Source: Actinobacteria bacterium OV320 (GTDB lineage Bacteria > Actinomycetota > Actinomycetes > Streptomycetales > Streptomycetaceae). From it: a DNA stretch of 64,000 nt. The notes beneath the pieces are model-generated. The model saw only the letters and a list, made by a program, of their open reading frames with translations. It was not told the origin of the DNA and made no database searches. Of the stretch, positions 34,311 through 42,612 are shown piece by piece. A program made the translations under genes and the position numbers. The DNA lies in assembly GCA_001298545.1 (NCBI GenBank), contig LJCX01000027.1, positions 434,001 through 498,000 on the forward strand, given 5' to 3'. How positions within the stretch are numbered: the first letter of the stretch is position 1; the number at the start of each line of letters is the position of its first letter.

Positions 34311-35731
34311 CAGGCCGCCTCCTCGAACTCGAAGAGGCGGCGGGGGCCGGGACGCCCCAGGGCGCTCAGCGCGGCGTCCGCCGCGCTCACACCGCTGCGG
34401 ACCGCACTCTCCATGGTCGCGGGCCACCCTGTGGCGGTCCACGCTCCGGCCAGGTACAGGCCGGGGGTTCTGGTGCGGGCGCCGGGCCGAAGGCGCCCGA
34501 CGCCGGGCGTGGGGGCGAACGTCGCCGTGCGCTCCCTGGTCACGAAGAAGTCCCGCACCACGGCGCCGCGTGTGCGCGGCAGCAGCCGTTCCAGTTCGGG
34601 CAGATAGCGCTCGCGCAGCGCGGCCACGGGTTCGTCGATCTCGTCCTGCGCCGCGGACTGGGACAGGGCGAGGTACTGGCCCTCACGCAGCCCGGAGGCG
34701 GTGGTGCGGTCGAAGACCCACTGCACGGGCGTGCCGAGCGCCGCGAAGAAGGGCTTGTCGAGCACCTTGCGGTCGTAGACGACGTGCACGTTGAGGATGG
34801 GCGCGGTGCCGATCTCCAGCAGCCGCTCGGCGTCGTCGAGCGCCCCGTCGGGGAGCAGGTCGTACGCCTCGCGCTGCGGTACGGCGAGGACGACCGTGTC
34901 CGCGCGGAGCGTCTCGCCGGGAACCTGAACGCTCCACGTCCCGTTCTCGTCAGGAGAGAGGGAGGTGACGCGTGTACGGACCTCGGTACGCACGCCCGCG
35001 GAGTCGAGCGCCTTGCGGGCGAGCCGGTCGTGCAGTTCACCCAGCGGGACATGCGCCCAGCCGATGTCGGCGGCGCCCGGGTCGGACAGCAGGCCGGTCT
35101 TGAACACCATCGCGGCGAGCCCCAGCGAGGAGTCGCCCGCGACCGCGTTGAGGGTGGCGACCCCGACCAGGTCCCACAGGGCCTCGACGGCGCGCGCCGA
35201 CTGACCGTGCGCGGTCAGCCAGCTGCCGAAGTCCTGTGCGTCCAGCAGCGGATCGGCGAGGTCGAGCCCCTTGAGCGCGAGCGCGGCACGGCCCACCCTG
35301 GCGCGTTCGGCGAGCGAGAGATGCGGATACGTGGCGAGGCTGCGCCCCAGATGCAGGGGCACGGGCAGCGCGTCGCGCCGCAGCCTGCCGAGCCGCCGTC
35401 CCTCGGGTCGGGCCACATCGACGACGGGCACGTCGAGACGATCCTGCAAGGGCGCCAGCGCGCTGCCCTCGATGCGCTCGAGGAACCAGCGGTAGGCGGT
35501 GCAGCAACGCAGGTACACGTGCTGGCCGTTGTCCACGGTCAGTTCGCCGCGCCGGAAGGAGAAGGCCAGGCCGCCGAGCCGGGGCCGGCCTTCGAGCAGG
35601 GTGACGCGTACGCCCGCGTCGGCGAGCGCGAGCGCGGCGGTCACCCCGGCGAGCCCTCCCCCGACGACGACGGCGGTGCGCCCCGAAGGGCCGGACGCTT
35701 CCGAGGCGTCCGCGAGTTGCTCGTCGTTCAT
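34310..35731 (-). CDS. hpnE: Hydroxysqualene dehydroxylase HpnE
   Basis: HpnE is a FAD-dependent amine-oxidase-fold enzyme that reduces hydroxysqualene to squalene, completing the HpnC-HpnD-HpnE route. The 473-residue protein has the dinucleotide motif VVVGGGLAGVTAALALADAG, the RPRLGGLAFSFRR loop, VDNGQHVYLRC, and a C-terminal FAD contact LAGAWTATGWPATMESAVRSG. The ATG at 35731 follows a GGGAGGG site. A 148-bp gap separates it from hpnD. The stop overlaps the prenyl synthase start. Confidence 0.94.
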   Translation of the reverse strand: MNDEQLADASEASGPSGRTAVVVGGGLAGVTAALALADAGVRVTLLEGRPRLGGLAFSFRRGELTVDNGQHVYLRCCTAYRWFLERIEGSALAPLQDRLDVPVVDVARPEGRRLGRLRRDALPVPLHLGRSLATYPHLSLAERARVGRAALALKGLDLADPLLDAQDFGSWLTAHGQSARAVEALWDLVGVATLNAVAGDSSLGLAAMVFKTGLLSDPGAADIGWAHVPLGELHDRLARKALDSAGVRTEVRTRVTSLSPDENGTWSVQVPGETLRADTVVLAVPQREAYDLLPDGALDDAERLLEIGTAPILNVHVVYDRKVLDKPFFAALGTPVQWVFDRTTASGLREGQYLALSQSAAQDEIDEPVAALRERYLPELERLLPRTRGAVVRDFFVTRERTATFAPTPGVGRLRPGARTRTPGLYLAGAWTATGWPATMESAVRSGVSAADAALSALGRPGPRRLFEFEEAA

Positions 35732-35879
35732 CCTGCACCCTCCCGTGCGGACCGGCCATGGTGTTTGAACTCTGCACCGCTGGCCGTCGCAGTCAGGGAC
35801 GCCGCGCCGCACCGGAGGGTTGCGTGCCGCTTTTCGCCGGTGGAATCACCTTGGCCCACTTCGTCACCGGTCGCGCCCA

Positions 35880-36830
35880 TCAGAGGTGCCTCCTGACGGT
35901 CCGCCGCGACACATGCCGGGCGTCCAGGCCCGACAGCCCGCGTACGGCCACGAAGGCCTTCTCCCGGCCGGGCAGCGAGACCCGGCCGCGCAGCACCGCC
36001 TCGGGGTCGCGCTCGATGCGGTCGAGGAGACGGCGGTAGATGCCCGCCATGGCGGCGACACAGGCGCCGCTGCGCCGGTCGAGCAGGGGAAGCAGCCGGT
36101 AGCCCTCGGCGAAGAGGGCGCGGGCCCGCCGCACCTCGAAGTGCACGAGACCCGCGAAGTCGGATCCCTCCGGCGGCTTCGGCCCGTCGAACCCGGCCGA
36201 GCAGCCGAACTTCGCGAGGTCGTCGGCGGGCAGATAGGTGCGGCCGCCCTCGGCGTCCTCGCGGACGTCTCGGAGGATGTTCGTGAGCTGGAGCGCGAGC
36301 CGGAGCGTGTCGGCGTACTCCGGCGCGCGCTCGGCGCCGCGCGCCCCTGGTTCGGTGCCGAACACGCCGAGCGAGAGCCGCCCGATGGCGCCCGCCACAC
36401 AGCGGCAGTACGCCTTCAGGTCGTCCCAGGTCTCATAGGTCTCGCCGCGCACGTCCATCAGGACGCCGTCGATCAGCTCGTCCAGGCCGCGCAGCGGGAC
36501 GGGGAAGGCCCGGGCCGTGTGCGCGAGGGCGACCGCGACGGGGTCGGTGTCGTCCTCCTCGACCTCGCCCGCGCGGACCCGGGCGAGCAGCGCCCGGGTC
36601 TCCTCGAGCCTGGCGGCCTTGACCTCGCGGTCCAGGGCGCCGTCGCCGATGTCGTCGACACGGCGCGAGAAGGCGTACAGCGCCGACATCGCGCGGCGCT
36701 TGGGCGTGGGCAGCAGCCGGATGCCGTACGCGAAGTTACGGGCCTGCTGTCCGGTGACGGTCTCGCAGTAGCCGTAGGCGGCGAGTACCGGCGCGGACAC
36801 GTGTGGTGACGGCTCCACGGCCCGGATCAC
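35880..36830 (-). CDS. hpnD: Presqualene diphosphate synthase HpnD
   Basis: HpnD joins two farnesyl diphosphates to presqualene diphosphate. The 316-residue trans-isoprenyl synthase has both metal-binding aspartate motifs, ALYAFSRRVDDIGDG and LQLTNILRDVREDAEGGRTYLP, plus YCRCVAGAIGRL. The GTG at 36830 overlaps the hpnC stop as GTGA, and GAGGAG lies upstream. Together with HpnC and HpnE it replaces the one-enzyme eukaryotic squalene synthase. Confidence 0.95.
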   Translation of the reverse strand: MIRAVEPSPHVSAPVLAAYGYCETVTGQQARNFAYGIRLLPTPKRRAMSALYAFSRRVDDIGDGALDREVKAARLEETRALLARVRAGEVEEDDTDPVAVALAHTARAFPVPLRGLDELIDGVLMDVRGETYETWDDLKAYCRCVAGAIGRLSLGVFGTEPGARGAERAPEYADTLRLALQLTNILRDVREDAEGGRTYLPADDLAKFGCSAGFDGPKPPEGSDFAGLVHFEVRRARALFAEGYRLLPLLDRRSGACVAAMAGIYRRLLDRIERDPEAVLRGRVSLPGREKAFVAVRGLSGLDARHVSRRTVRRHL

Positions 36831-37738
36831 CCCTCTCCTCGCAGGGTCACGCCCACCTCGCGCAGCAGCCGGAGCCTGCCGGGCTTGGGCGGGCCGGGAA
36901 GTACGTCGTACCCGGCGGCGGCGATCGCCTTGATCGCCGCGCTTCCCCCCGCCACGAAACCCGCGAGCAACAGCCTCAGCCTGCCGTGAACGCTACCCAC
37001 CAGGGGGGCGCCTTCATTCAGCAGTTCGCGGGCGCGTTCCGCTTCGTACGCGACCAGCGCGCGCACCGACGCGCCCGCGGTGTTCGTGGCCAGATCCGAT
37101 TCCTTGACGTGAAAGCGCTTCATGTCCGCGGCGGGCAGATAGACACGGTCGCGGCCGAGGTCCTCGGACACGTCCTGGAGATGCTCGACGATCTGCAGCG
37201 CGGTACAGATCGCGTCGGAGCGGCGGATCCGCTCGGGGGTGGCGGCGCCGGTGACGGCGAGGACCAGCCGGCCCACGGGATTGGCCGACAGCTCGCAGTA
37301 GGCGAGGAGGTCGTCGAAGGTCTCGTAGCGCGTGACGAGCTGGTCCTGCCGGTTGGCGGCGATCAGGCCGAGAAAGGGCTCACGGCCGAGCGAGCGACGG
37401 CGGACGGTCGGCTGGAGGCGACGCAGCAGGGGGTGCCGGGGCGGGCCGTCGGATCCGTCGAAGACCCGACACAGATCGGCCTCGAAGGCGTCCAGCAGGG
37501 CGAGGCGGTCCTCGGCCGCGGTGGCCGACACGCCGAGCAGCCGGGCGTCCGCGCCGCCGGGGGCGAGGTCACCGTCGCCGATGTCGTCGACGAGCCGGGC
37601 GAAGCCGTACACGGCCATCAGGTCGTCGCGCCAGGCCCTGGGCAGAAAGAAGGGGGCCACCGGGAAGTTCTCGTCCGCGGCCTTGTCGAGCGTGCCGCGC
37701 TCCGGGTCACCGATGCGTGACGCGGCGGGCGCCGTCAT
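36827..37738 (-). CDS. hpnC: Hydroxysqualene synthase HpnC
   Basis: HpnC converts presqualene diphosphate to hydroxysqualene. The 303-residue protein has ENFPVAPFFLPRAWRDDLMAVYGFARLVDDIGDG at the start (first Asp motif DDIGD) and LQIVEHLQDVSEDLGRDRVYLP as the second. YCELSANPVGRLVL is the conserved middle. It is the first large gene of the hopanoid operon. Its own ribosome site is weak. A 21-codon open frame ends exactly at its start (ATGA), which suggests that its translation is coupled to a short leader. Confidence 0.94.
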   Translation of the reverse strand: MTAPAASRIGDPERGTLDKAADENFPVAPFFLPRAWRDDLMAVYGFARLVDDIGDGDLAPGGADARLLGVSATAAEDRLALLDAFEADLCRVFDGSDGPPRHPLLRRLQPTVRRRSLGREPFLGLIAANRQDQLVTRYETFDDLLAYCELSANPVGRLVLAVTGAATPERIRRSDAICTALQIVEHLQDVSEDLGRDRVYLPAADMKRFHVKESDLATNTAGASVRALVAYEAERARELLNEGAPLVGSVHGRLRLLLAGFVAGGSAAIKAIAAAGYDVLPGPPKPGRLRLLREVGVTLRGEG

Positions 37739-37800
37739 CGTCCGCCGCCCGGGGCGGGGACGGCACGGCTCGCGTCGATCTGGGGAGTTTCCGTAGCCAT
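37735..37800 (-). CDS. Possible leader ORF coupled to hpnC
   Basis: A 21-codon frame (MATETPQIDASRAVPAPGGGR) starts at ATG 37800, with GGGAG 11 nt upstream. It stops in TGA overlapping the hpnC ATG as ATGA. The ribosome site in front of it is better than the one in front of hpnC, so ribosomes may enter here and reinitiate. It has no runs of one amino acid that would mark a classical attenuator. Conservation in related genomes has not been checked. Confidence 0.45.
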   Translation of the reverse strand: MATETPQIDASRAVPAPGGGR

Positions 37801-38053
37801 CGCCGTCACATCTCCCGTTCTACACTGCCGACCTAATACACACTATTTCGGACACGCCGCCGAGCCGCCCGCGCGGCGTCCCCGACGGCGGGCACTGCGC
37901 GATTTCGCCCCACTTGGCGCGATTCGGGGGCCGGTCCAGCTTACGTTGTACAACGCGGCACGGTTCGCGGGGGTGTCCGGGACATCACAACAACACACCG
38001 ATTGGCGTCAAGATTCCTAGGCTGACCCGGAGTTGACGTTTCCTTTGCAGACG
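37801..38053. other. Hopanoid operon upstream region
   Basis: This region should hold the promoter of the hopanoid operon. It is AT-richer near 37830-37860 (AATACACACTATTTCGG), a plausible promoter core, but I cannot assign -35 and -10. A perfect 12-bp palindrome CGTTGTACAACG lies at 37944-37955, a possible regulator site. No gene is evident. Confidence 0.5.
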
Positions 38054-38087
38054 CAGGGCCCCGCCGGACAGTTCCGGCGGGGCCCTG
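38054..38087 (-). terminator. Terminator of the phospho-polyol/ABC exporter operon
   Basis: Perfect 15-bp arms (38054-38068 and 38073-38087) with a 4-nt loop lie 11 bp beyond the stop of the ABC ATPase gene. The hairpin separates this operon from the hopanoid operon downstream. Confidence 0.8.
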
Positions 38088-38098
38088 GCCGAATCGCG

Positions 38099-38890
38099 CT
38101 ACTTGCCCGAGAACTTCTCGTATTCCCTCATGACCTCTTCGGTCGGGCCGTCCAGCCGTAGTTCGCCGCGTTCCAGCCACAGCACGCGGTCACAGGTGTC
38201 CCTGATCGACTTGTTGCTGTGGCTCACCAGGAACACCGTGCCGGCGTGCTCGCGCAGCTCCCGGATGCGTTCCTCGGAGCGCCCCCGGAACTTCGCGTCG
38301 CCGGTGGCCAGGGCCTCGTCGATCATCAGGACGTCGTGGTCCTTGGCGGCGGCGATGGAGAAGCGCAGCCGGGCCTGCATGCCGGAGGAGTAGGTGCGCA
38401 TCGGCAGGGTGATGAAGTCGCCCTTCTCGTTGATGCCGGAGAAGTCGACGATCTCCTGGTAGCGCTCCTTGATCTGCTCGCGGGACATGCCCATGGCGAG
38501 CCCGCCGAGGGTGACGTTGCGCTCGCCGGTGAGGTCGTTCATCAGGGCCGCGTTGACGCCGAGCAGCGAGGGCTGGCCGTCGGTGTAGACCTTGCCGCTC
38601 TCTGGCGGCAGCAGACCGGCGATGGCGCGCAGCAGCGTGGACTTGCCGGAGCCGTTGGAGCCGATCAGGCCGACGGCCTCGCCGCGGTGGGCGACGAAGG
38701 AGACGCCGCGCACGGCGTGCACCTTGCGCACCCCGCGTTCCTCGCCCTCGCGGCGGCCGCGCTTGACGATGCGGCTGAGCGCCGCGGTGGCGCTGCCCTT
38801 GCCGGACTTGGCGCCGTTGACGCGGTAGACGATGTGGACCTCGTCGGCGATGACGGTCGGGATCCGTTGTCCCGCGAGCGGCTCAACCAC
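38099..38890 (-). CDS. TagH-like ABC exporter ATP-binding protein
   Basis: The 263-residue protein is the ATPase of a polysaccharide/polyol-phosphate ABC exporter. Walker A is GSNGSGKST, the signature is YSSGMQARLRFS and Walker B is DVLMIDEALATGD. The spacing and the VYRVN start resemble TagH and O-antigen exporters without the long C-terminal substrate domain. The GTG start has GGAGAGG 7 nt upstream and overlaps the permease stop by 8 nt, so both subunits are coupled. It is the last gene of the operon. Confidence 0.92.
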   Translation of the reverse strand: MVEPLAGQRIPTVIADEVHIVYRVNGAKSGKGSATAALSRIVKRGRREGEERGVRKVHAVRGVSFVAHRGEAVGLIGSNGSGKSTLLRAIAGLLPPESGKVYTDGQPSLLGVNAALMNDLTGERNVTLGGLAMGMSREQIKERYQEIVDFSGINEKGDFITLPMRTYSSGMQARLRFSIAAAKDHDVLMIDEALATGDAKFRGRSEERIRELREHAGTVFLVSHSNKSIRDTCDRVLWLERGELRLDGPTEEVMREYEKFSGK

Positions 38891-39812
38891 GGCCGTACCT
38901 CTCCTCCGCCTGCCAGAAGTACACGAAGCCGCCGACGGCGACGAGGACGGCCCAGCCGCCCGCGACCGCCCAGACGTGCGCGGGAAGGTTCTCGGCGCCG
39001 TACTCCTCGATGAGCGCGAAGCGCATCAGGTCCATGTAGATGGCGGCCGGGTTCCACTGCAGGATGTTGGCCACCCACTGCGGCTTGTCCGCGAGGAAGA
39101 CGGGGATGGAGAACATCACGCCGGACGCGTACATCCACGTCCGCATCACGAACGGCATCAGCTGCGCCAGGTCCGGGGTCTTCGCGCCGGCCCGGGCGAA
39201 GATCAGCGCCAGACCGGAGTTGAAGCAGAACTGGAGGGCGAGCACCGGGACGATCAGCGTCCAGGAGGCGTCCGGGTAGCTGCCGAAGCCGATCACGACC
39301 AGGAACAGCACCAGCATCGAGTACAGCAGTTGCTGAAGTTGCTGCAGGGCGAACGAGATCGGCAGTGAGGCACGCGGGAAGTGCAGCGCGCGGACCAGGC
39401 CGAGGTTGCCCGAGATCGCCCGGACGCCGGTCATCACCGAGCTCTGCGTGAAGGTGAACACGAAGACGCCCGTGACGAGGAAGGGGATGTACACCTCCTT
39501 CGACATCCCCCGGCCGGCGTTGAGGAGCAGGCCGAAGATCATGAAGTACACGGCCGCGTTCAGCAGCGGCGTGGCCACCTGCCACAGCTGGCCGAGTTTG
39601 GCCTGGCTGTACTGGGAGGCCAGTTTCGCCCGGGAGAACGCCATGATGAAGTGCCGGCGCCCCCAGAGCTGCCGGACGTACTCCCGCAGCGCAGGCCGGG
39701 CGCCGCTCACGGCCAGCCCGTACTTGGCGGCCAGCTGCGCCGCCGTGAGGCCCTCGTCGGGCGACGGAGGCGCAGTCACCACGACTCCGACGTCATGCGT
39801 TGTCTCACTCAC
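38883..39812 (-). CDS. TagG-like ABC exporter permease
   Basis: The 309-residue membrane protein is an ABC-2 permease of the polyol-phosphate or polysaccharide export type. A cytosolic N terminus with ALREYVRQLWGRRHFIMAFSRAKLASQYSQAKLG is followed by about six membrane segments, such as LLNAAVYFMIFGLLL, YIPFLVTGVFVFTFT, SMLVLFLVVIGFG and VWAVAGGWAVLVAVGGFVYF. It would form a dimer with two TagH-like ATPases and move a lipid-linked polymer outward. It starts 100 bp after the glycosyltransferase gene. Confidence 0.92.
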   Translation of the reverse strand: MSETTHDVGVVVTAPPSPDEGLTAAQLAAKYGLAVSGARPALREYVRQLWGRRHFIMAFSRAKLASQYSQAKLGQLWQVATPLLNAAVYFMIFGLLLNAGRGMSKEVYIPFLVTGVFVFTFTQSSVMTGVRAISGNLGLVRALHFPRASLPISFALQQLQQLLYSMLVLFLVVIGFGSYPDASWTLIVPVLALQFCFNSGLALIFARAGAKTPDLAQLMPFVMRTWMYASGVMFSIPVFLADKPQWVANILQWNPAAIYMDLMRFALIEEYGAENLPAHVWAVAGGWAVLVAVGGFVYFWQAEERYGRG

Positions 39813-39912
39813 AGGTAGGAAACTTTCGTCTTCGGGATGCGCAGCCTTGACGAGGCCGGCATGAGCCGGGGGGCCCGCGGTACGGCCCGGGGTGCCCTCA
39901 GGGACGAGCTTG

Positions 39913-40797
39913 TCAGATCACCGGGGGCCGGCCCAGTCGGGTCAGCCGCCACACCGTACGCCACTTCATGGGCCTACGAGGTCCGCACGGAGTGCTCCAG
40001 CCTTCCCGGAAACCGCCGAACCACGCCTTCAGCGCGGACCCCGAGGGGCGGCGCGCCAGGGTGAGCAGCAGCCAGACCCCGAGATAGACGGGGACCAGCG
40101 GAGCGGGAAGGTTGCGCCGGGCCAGCCAGACCCGGTTGCGGGCGACCATGCGGTGGTACACCGCGTGCCGCGAGGGCGCGGTCGTCGGGTGGTACAGCAC
40201 CATGTCGGACCGGTAGTCGATCATCCAGCCCGCGTCGAGGGCCCGCCATGCCAGGTCGGTCTCCTCGTGGGCGTAGAAGAACTCGTCCGGGAGTCCGCCC
40301 ACCTCCGCGAAGACCTTGGTGCGCACGGCGTTGGCGCCCCCGAGGAACGTGGTGACCCGGGAGGAGCGCATCGGGTCCGAGGCGCGCAGCCGGGGTACGT
40401 GGCGGCGCTGGGTGACACCGGTCTCCGGGTCGGCGATCCGGAAACTGACGATGCCCAGCTTCGGATCGGCGTCGAAGGCCCGGCGGCACAGCTCGGCCGT
40501 GTCGTGGTGGGCCAGGAGACCGTCGTCGTCCAGGAACAGCAGGACGTCGACGTCCCGGCCGCTGGGTCCGAAGGCCTCGATGCCGACGTTGCGGCCGCCG
40601 GGGATGCCGAGGTTCTCAGGCAGCTCGATCGTCCGGACGCCCTCGGGGACGTCCGGGACGGGCGAGCCGTTGCCGACCACGACCACCTCGACCCGGTCGC
40701 CGTCCTGCTTGGCGATCGAGTCCAGCAGGGATCTCAGCTCGTCGGGGCGGTTGCCCATGGTGATGACGACCGCGCCGACCTTCCCGGGCGCGCTCAC
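39913..40797 (-). CDS. Family 2 glycosyltransferase
   Basis: The 294-residue protein is a GT-A fold transferase. It shows VGAVVITMGNRPDELRSLLDSI at the N terminus, the metal-binding LLFLDDDG, GGANAVRTKVFAEVGGLPDEFFYAHEETDLAWRAL (catalytic ED-type region) and a short C-terminal hydrophobic/basic tail. It resembles rhamnosyltransferase-like GT2 enzymes, but neither donor nor acceptor can be assigned. The GTG overlaps the stop of the CDP-alcohol phosphotransferase as GTGA. In this operon it probably glycosylates the lipid carrier or decorates the exported polymer. Confidence 0.9.
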   Translation of the reverse strand: MSAPGKVGAVVITMGNRPDELRSLLDSIAKQDGDRVEVVVVGNGSPVPDVPEGVRTIELPENLGIPGGRNVGIEAFGPSGRDVDVLLFLDDDGLLAHHDTAELCRRAFDADPKLGIVSFRIADPETGVTQRRHVPRLRASDPMRSSRVTTFLGGANAVRTKVFAEVGGLPDEFFYAHEETDLAWRALDAGWMIDYRSDMVLYHPTTAPSRHAVYHRMVARNRVWLARRNLPAPLVPVYLGVWLLLTLARRPSGSALKAWFGGFREGWSTPCGPRRPMKWRTVWRLTRLGRPPVI

Positions 40798-41573
40798 TTC
40801 AGCCTGCTCGACGCGAGGATGGACACCAGGTGCAGCAGGGTCTGCAGCAGCGCGATGCCGGCCAGCACGGCCACGCCGAGCCGGGAGAAGAACAGGTCGT
40901 CGCGCACCTGGTCGACGACCGCCAGCACCAGGATCAGCAGGGACGCCTCGATGCCGAGGATCAGCCGGTGGAACTGGAGCGCCGAGGCGGCCCGGCGGGC
41001 CAGCGCCATCTTGGAGGAGCGCATCTCGGCCGCGGACTCCTGGACCGGGGCTTTGCCGGTCTGGTGCCGGGCGACGCCTACCAGGTCGGTCTCCGCCTTG
41101 ATCAGGATCGCGCCGAGCGCGGCCAGCGTGCCGAGGAAGGCCCAGAGCCAGTCGATACGTCCGGTGCCCCACGGGTCGGCGGCGCGCAGGCCGAAGCCGA
41201 CCAGGACCGCGGCGTCGGTGAGATACGCCCCGACCCGGTCCAGATAGACCCCGCCCAGCGAGTACTGCTTCTTCCAGCGGGCGATCTCGCCGTCCACGCA
41301 GTCCAGCAGCAGGTACATCTGGACGCACACAACGCCGAGCACGGCGCCCGTGATCCCCGGCACCAGCAGGGCCGGGGCGGCGAGCACGCCGAAGACGGTC
41401 ATCAGGTACGTGAGCTGGTTGGGCGTGACCCTGGTGTTGACCAGGTAGCGGTCGACCCGCAGGGACACCTCACGCATGTAGAGGCGTCCCATCCAGTGCT
41501 CACCGCTGCGCCGGTCCTTCACCCCCGGAGGGTGGACGACCGGTCTGAGTTCAGCTACCGATGGCCTTGACAT
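40794..41573 (-). CDS. CDP-alcohol phosphotransferase family protein with altered motif
   Basis: The 259-residue integral membrane protein has the CDP-alcohol phosphotransferase motif in the segment LLDCVDGEIARWKKQYSLGG, followed by VYLDRVGAYL. Compared with the family pattern D-x2-DG-x2-AR-x8-G-x3-D-x3-D, the last aspartate, usually considered the catalytic base, is alanine here. It may therefore be catalytically altered or use another residue. At least four membrane helices are visible. The ATG lies 23 nt inside the glycerol-1-phosphate-dehydrogenase-like gene. It probably transfers a CMP-activated polyol phosphate to a lipid or growing polymer. Confidence 0.85.
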   Translation of the reverse strand: MSRPSVAELRPVVHPPGVKDRRSGEHWMGRLYMREVSLRVDRYLVNTRVTPNQLTYLMTVFGVLAAPALLVPGITGAVLGVVCVQMYLLLDCVDGEIARWKKQYSLGGVYLDRVGAYLTDAAVLVGFGLRAADPWGTGRIDWLWAFLGTLAALGAILIKAETDLVGVARHQTGKAPVQESAAEMRSSKMALARRAASALQFHRLILGIEASLLILVLAVVDQVRDDLFFSRLGVAVLAGIALLQTLLHLVSILASSRLK

Positions 41574-42612
41574 AGTCGGCGTAGATGTCCTTGATCTGTT
41601 CGGTCTTGAGGTCGAGGTGTTCGAGGATCGTGTAGCGGCCCGGCCGGGTCTCGGGAGCGAACTCCACGGCACGGACGAACTCGTCCACCGTGAAGCCGAT
41701 CTCCTGCGGCAGGACCGGAAGCCCGTGGCGGCGCAGCACCTGGGCCATGTAGGCCGACTCCTCGTGCGCTCCGCGCAGGTACATCGCGAAGGCCGCACCG
41801 AGTCCGCACTGCTCGCCGTGGGCGGCCGCCCGCTTGGGGAAGAGCAGGTCGAAGGCGTGGTTGATCTCGTGGCACGCGCCGGAGGACGGGCGGGAGTCGC
41901 CCGACACCGACATCGCGATGCCGCTGAGCACCAGCGCCTCGGCCAGCACCTGGAGGAAGTCGGTGTCCGCGATGCCGCCCGGGTGGCGCAGCACCGCCTC
42001 GCCGGCCTGCCGGGCGATCGCGGCGGCGAGGCCGTCGATCTTCTCGCCCTTGATCCGGTTGGCGAGCTCCCAGTCCGCGATGGCGGAGATGTTGGAGACG
42101 GCGTCACCGATACCGGCCCGCACATAGCGGACCGGGGCCTCGCGGATGACGTCCAGGTCGATCACGACGGCGATCGGGTTCGGCACACCGTAGGAGCCGC
42201 GCCCCGCGTCGTTGTCGAGGGTGGCGACCGGCGAGCACAGGCCGTCGTGCGCGAGGTTCGTCGGCACGGCGACCAGCGGGAGGCCCACGCGTGCCGCGGC
42301 GAACTTGGCGCAGTCGATGATCTTGCCGCCGCCCAGGCCGACGACCGCGTCGAAGTGGCCGGCCTTTATGTCGGTGGCCAGCTGGACGGCGTCGTCGAGG
42401 GTTCCGCCGCCGACCTCGTACCAGGTGGCGCCGGGCAGGGCCGGGGTGAGGCGCTCGCGCAGCCGGGCGCCCGAGCCGCCGCTGACGGCGATCGCGAGCT
42501 TGCCCGAGTGCGAGATGCGCTCGTCGGCGAGGACCCCGACCAGGTCGTCGAGGGCACCCGGGCGGATGTCCACGACGACCGGTGAGGGGATCAGCCGGGT
42601 CAGTACTGGCAC
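41551..42612 (-). CDS. Glycerol-1-phosphate dehydrogenase-like (iron/zinc alcohol dehydrogenase family)
   Basis: The 353-residue protein belongs to the iron-containing alcohol dehydrogenase superfamily. It carries marks of the sn-glycerol-1-phosphate dehydrogenase/AraM group: GLGGGKIIDCAKFAA for NAD(P), PTNLAHDGLCSPVA (the SHDGxxSP-type signature), and metal ligands in GIGDAVSN (Asp), CHEINHAFD (His) and AAHGEQCGLG (His). It probably reduces dihydroxyacetone phosphate or a related keto-polyol phosphate. That product would be the substrate for the cytidylyltransferase encoded next to it. The GTG overlaps the nucleotidyltransferase end by 13 nt. Confidence 0.85.
   Translation of the reverse strand: MPVLTRLIPSPVVVDIRPGALDDLVGVLADERISHSGKLAIAVSGGSGARLRERLTPALPGATWYEVGGGTLDDAVQLATDIKAGHFDAVVGLGGGKIIDCAKFAAARVGLPLVAVPTNLAHDGLCSPVATLDNDAGRGSYGVPNPIAVVIDLDVIREAPVRYVRAGIGDAVSNISAIADWELANRIKGEKIDGLAAAIARQAGEAVLRHPGGIADTDFLQVLAEALVLSGIAMSVSGDSRPSSGACHEINHAFDLLFPKRAAAHGEQCGLGAAFAMYLRGAHEESAYMAQVLRRHGLPVLPQEIGFTVDEFVRAVEFAPETRPGRYTILEHLDLKTEQIKDIYADYVKAIGS

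Noticed and set aside
41551..42612. Dehydroquinate synthase or 2-epi-5-epi-valiolone synthase for a natural product
   Set aside because: The ligand pattern and PTNLAHDG signature fit the G1P dehydrogenase/AraM group better, and no aminocyclitol genes are nearby.
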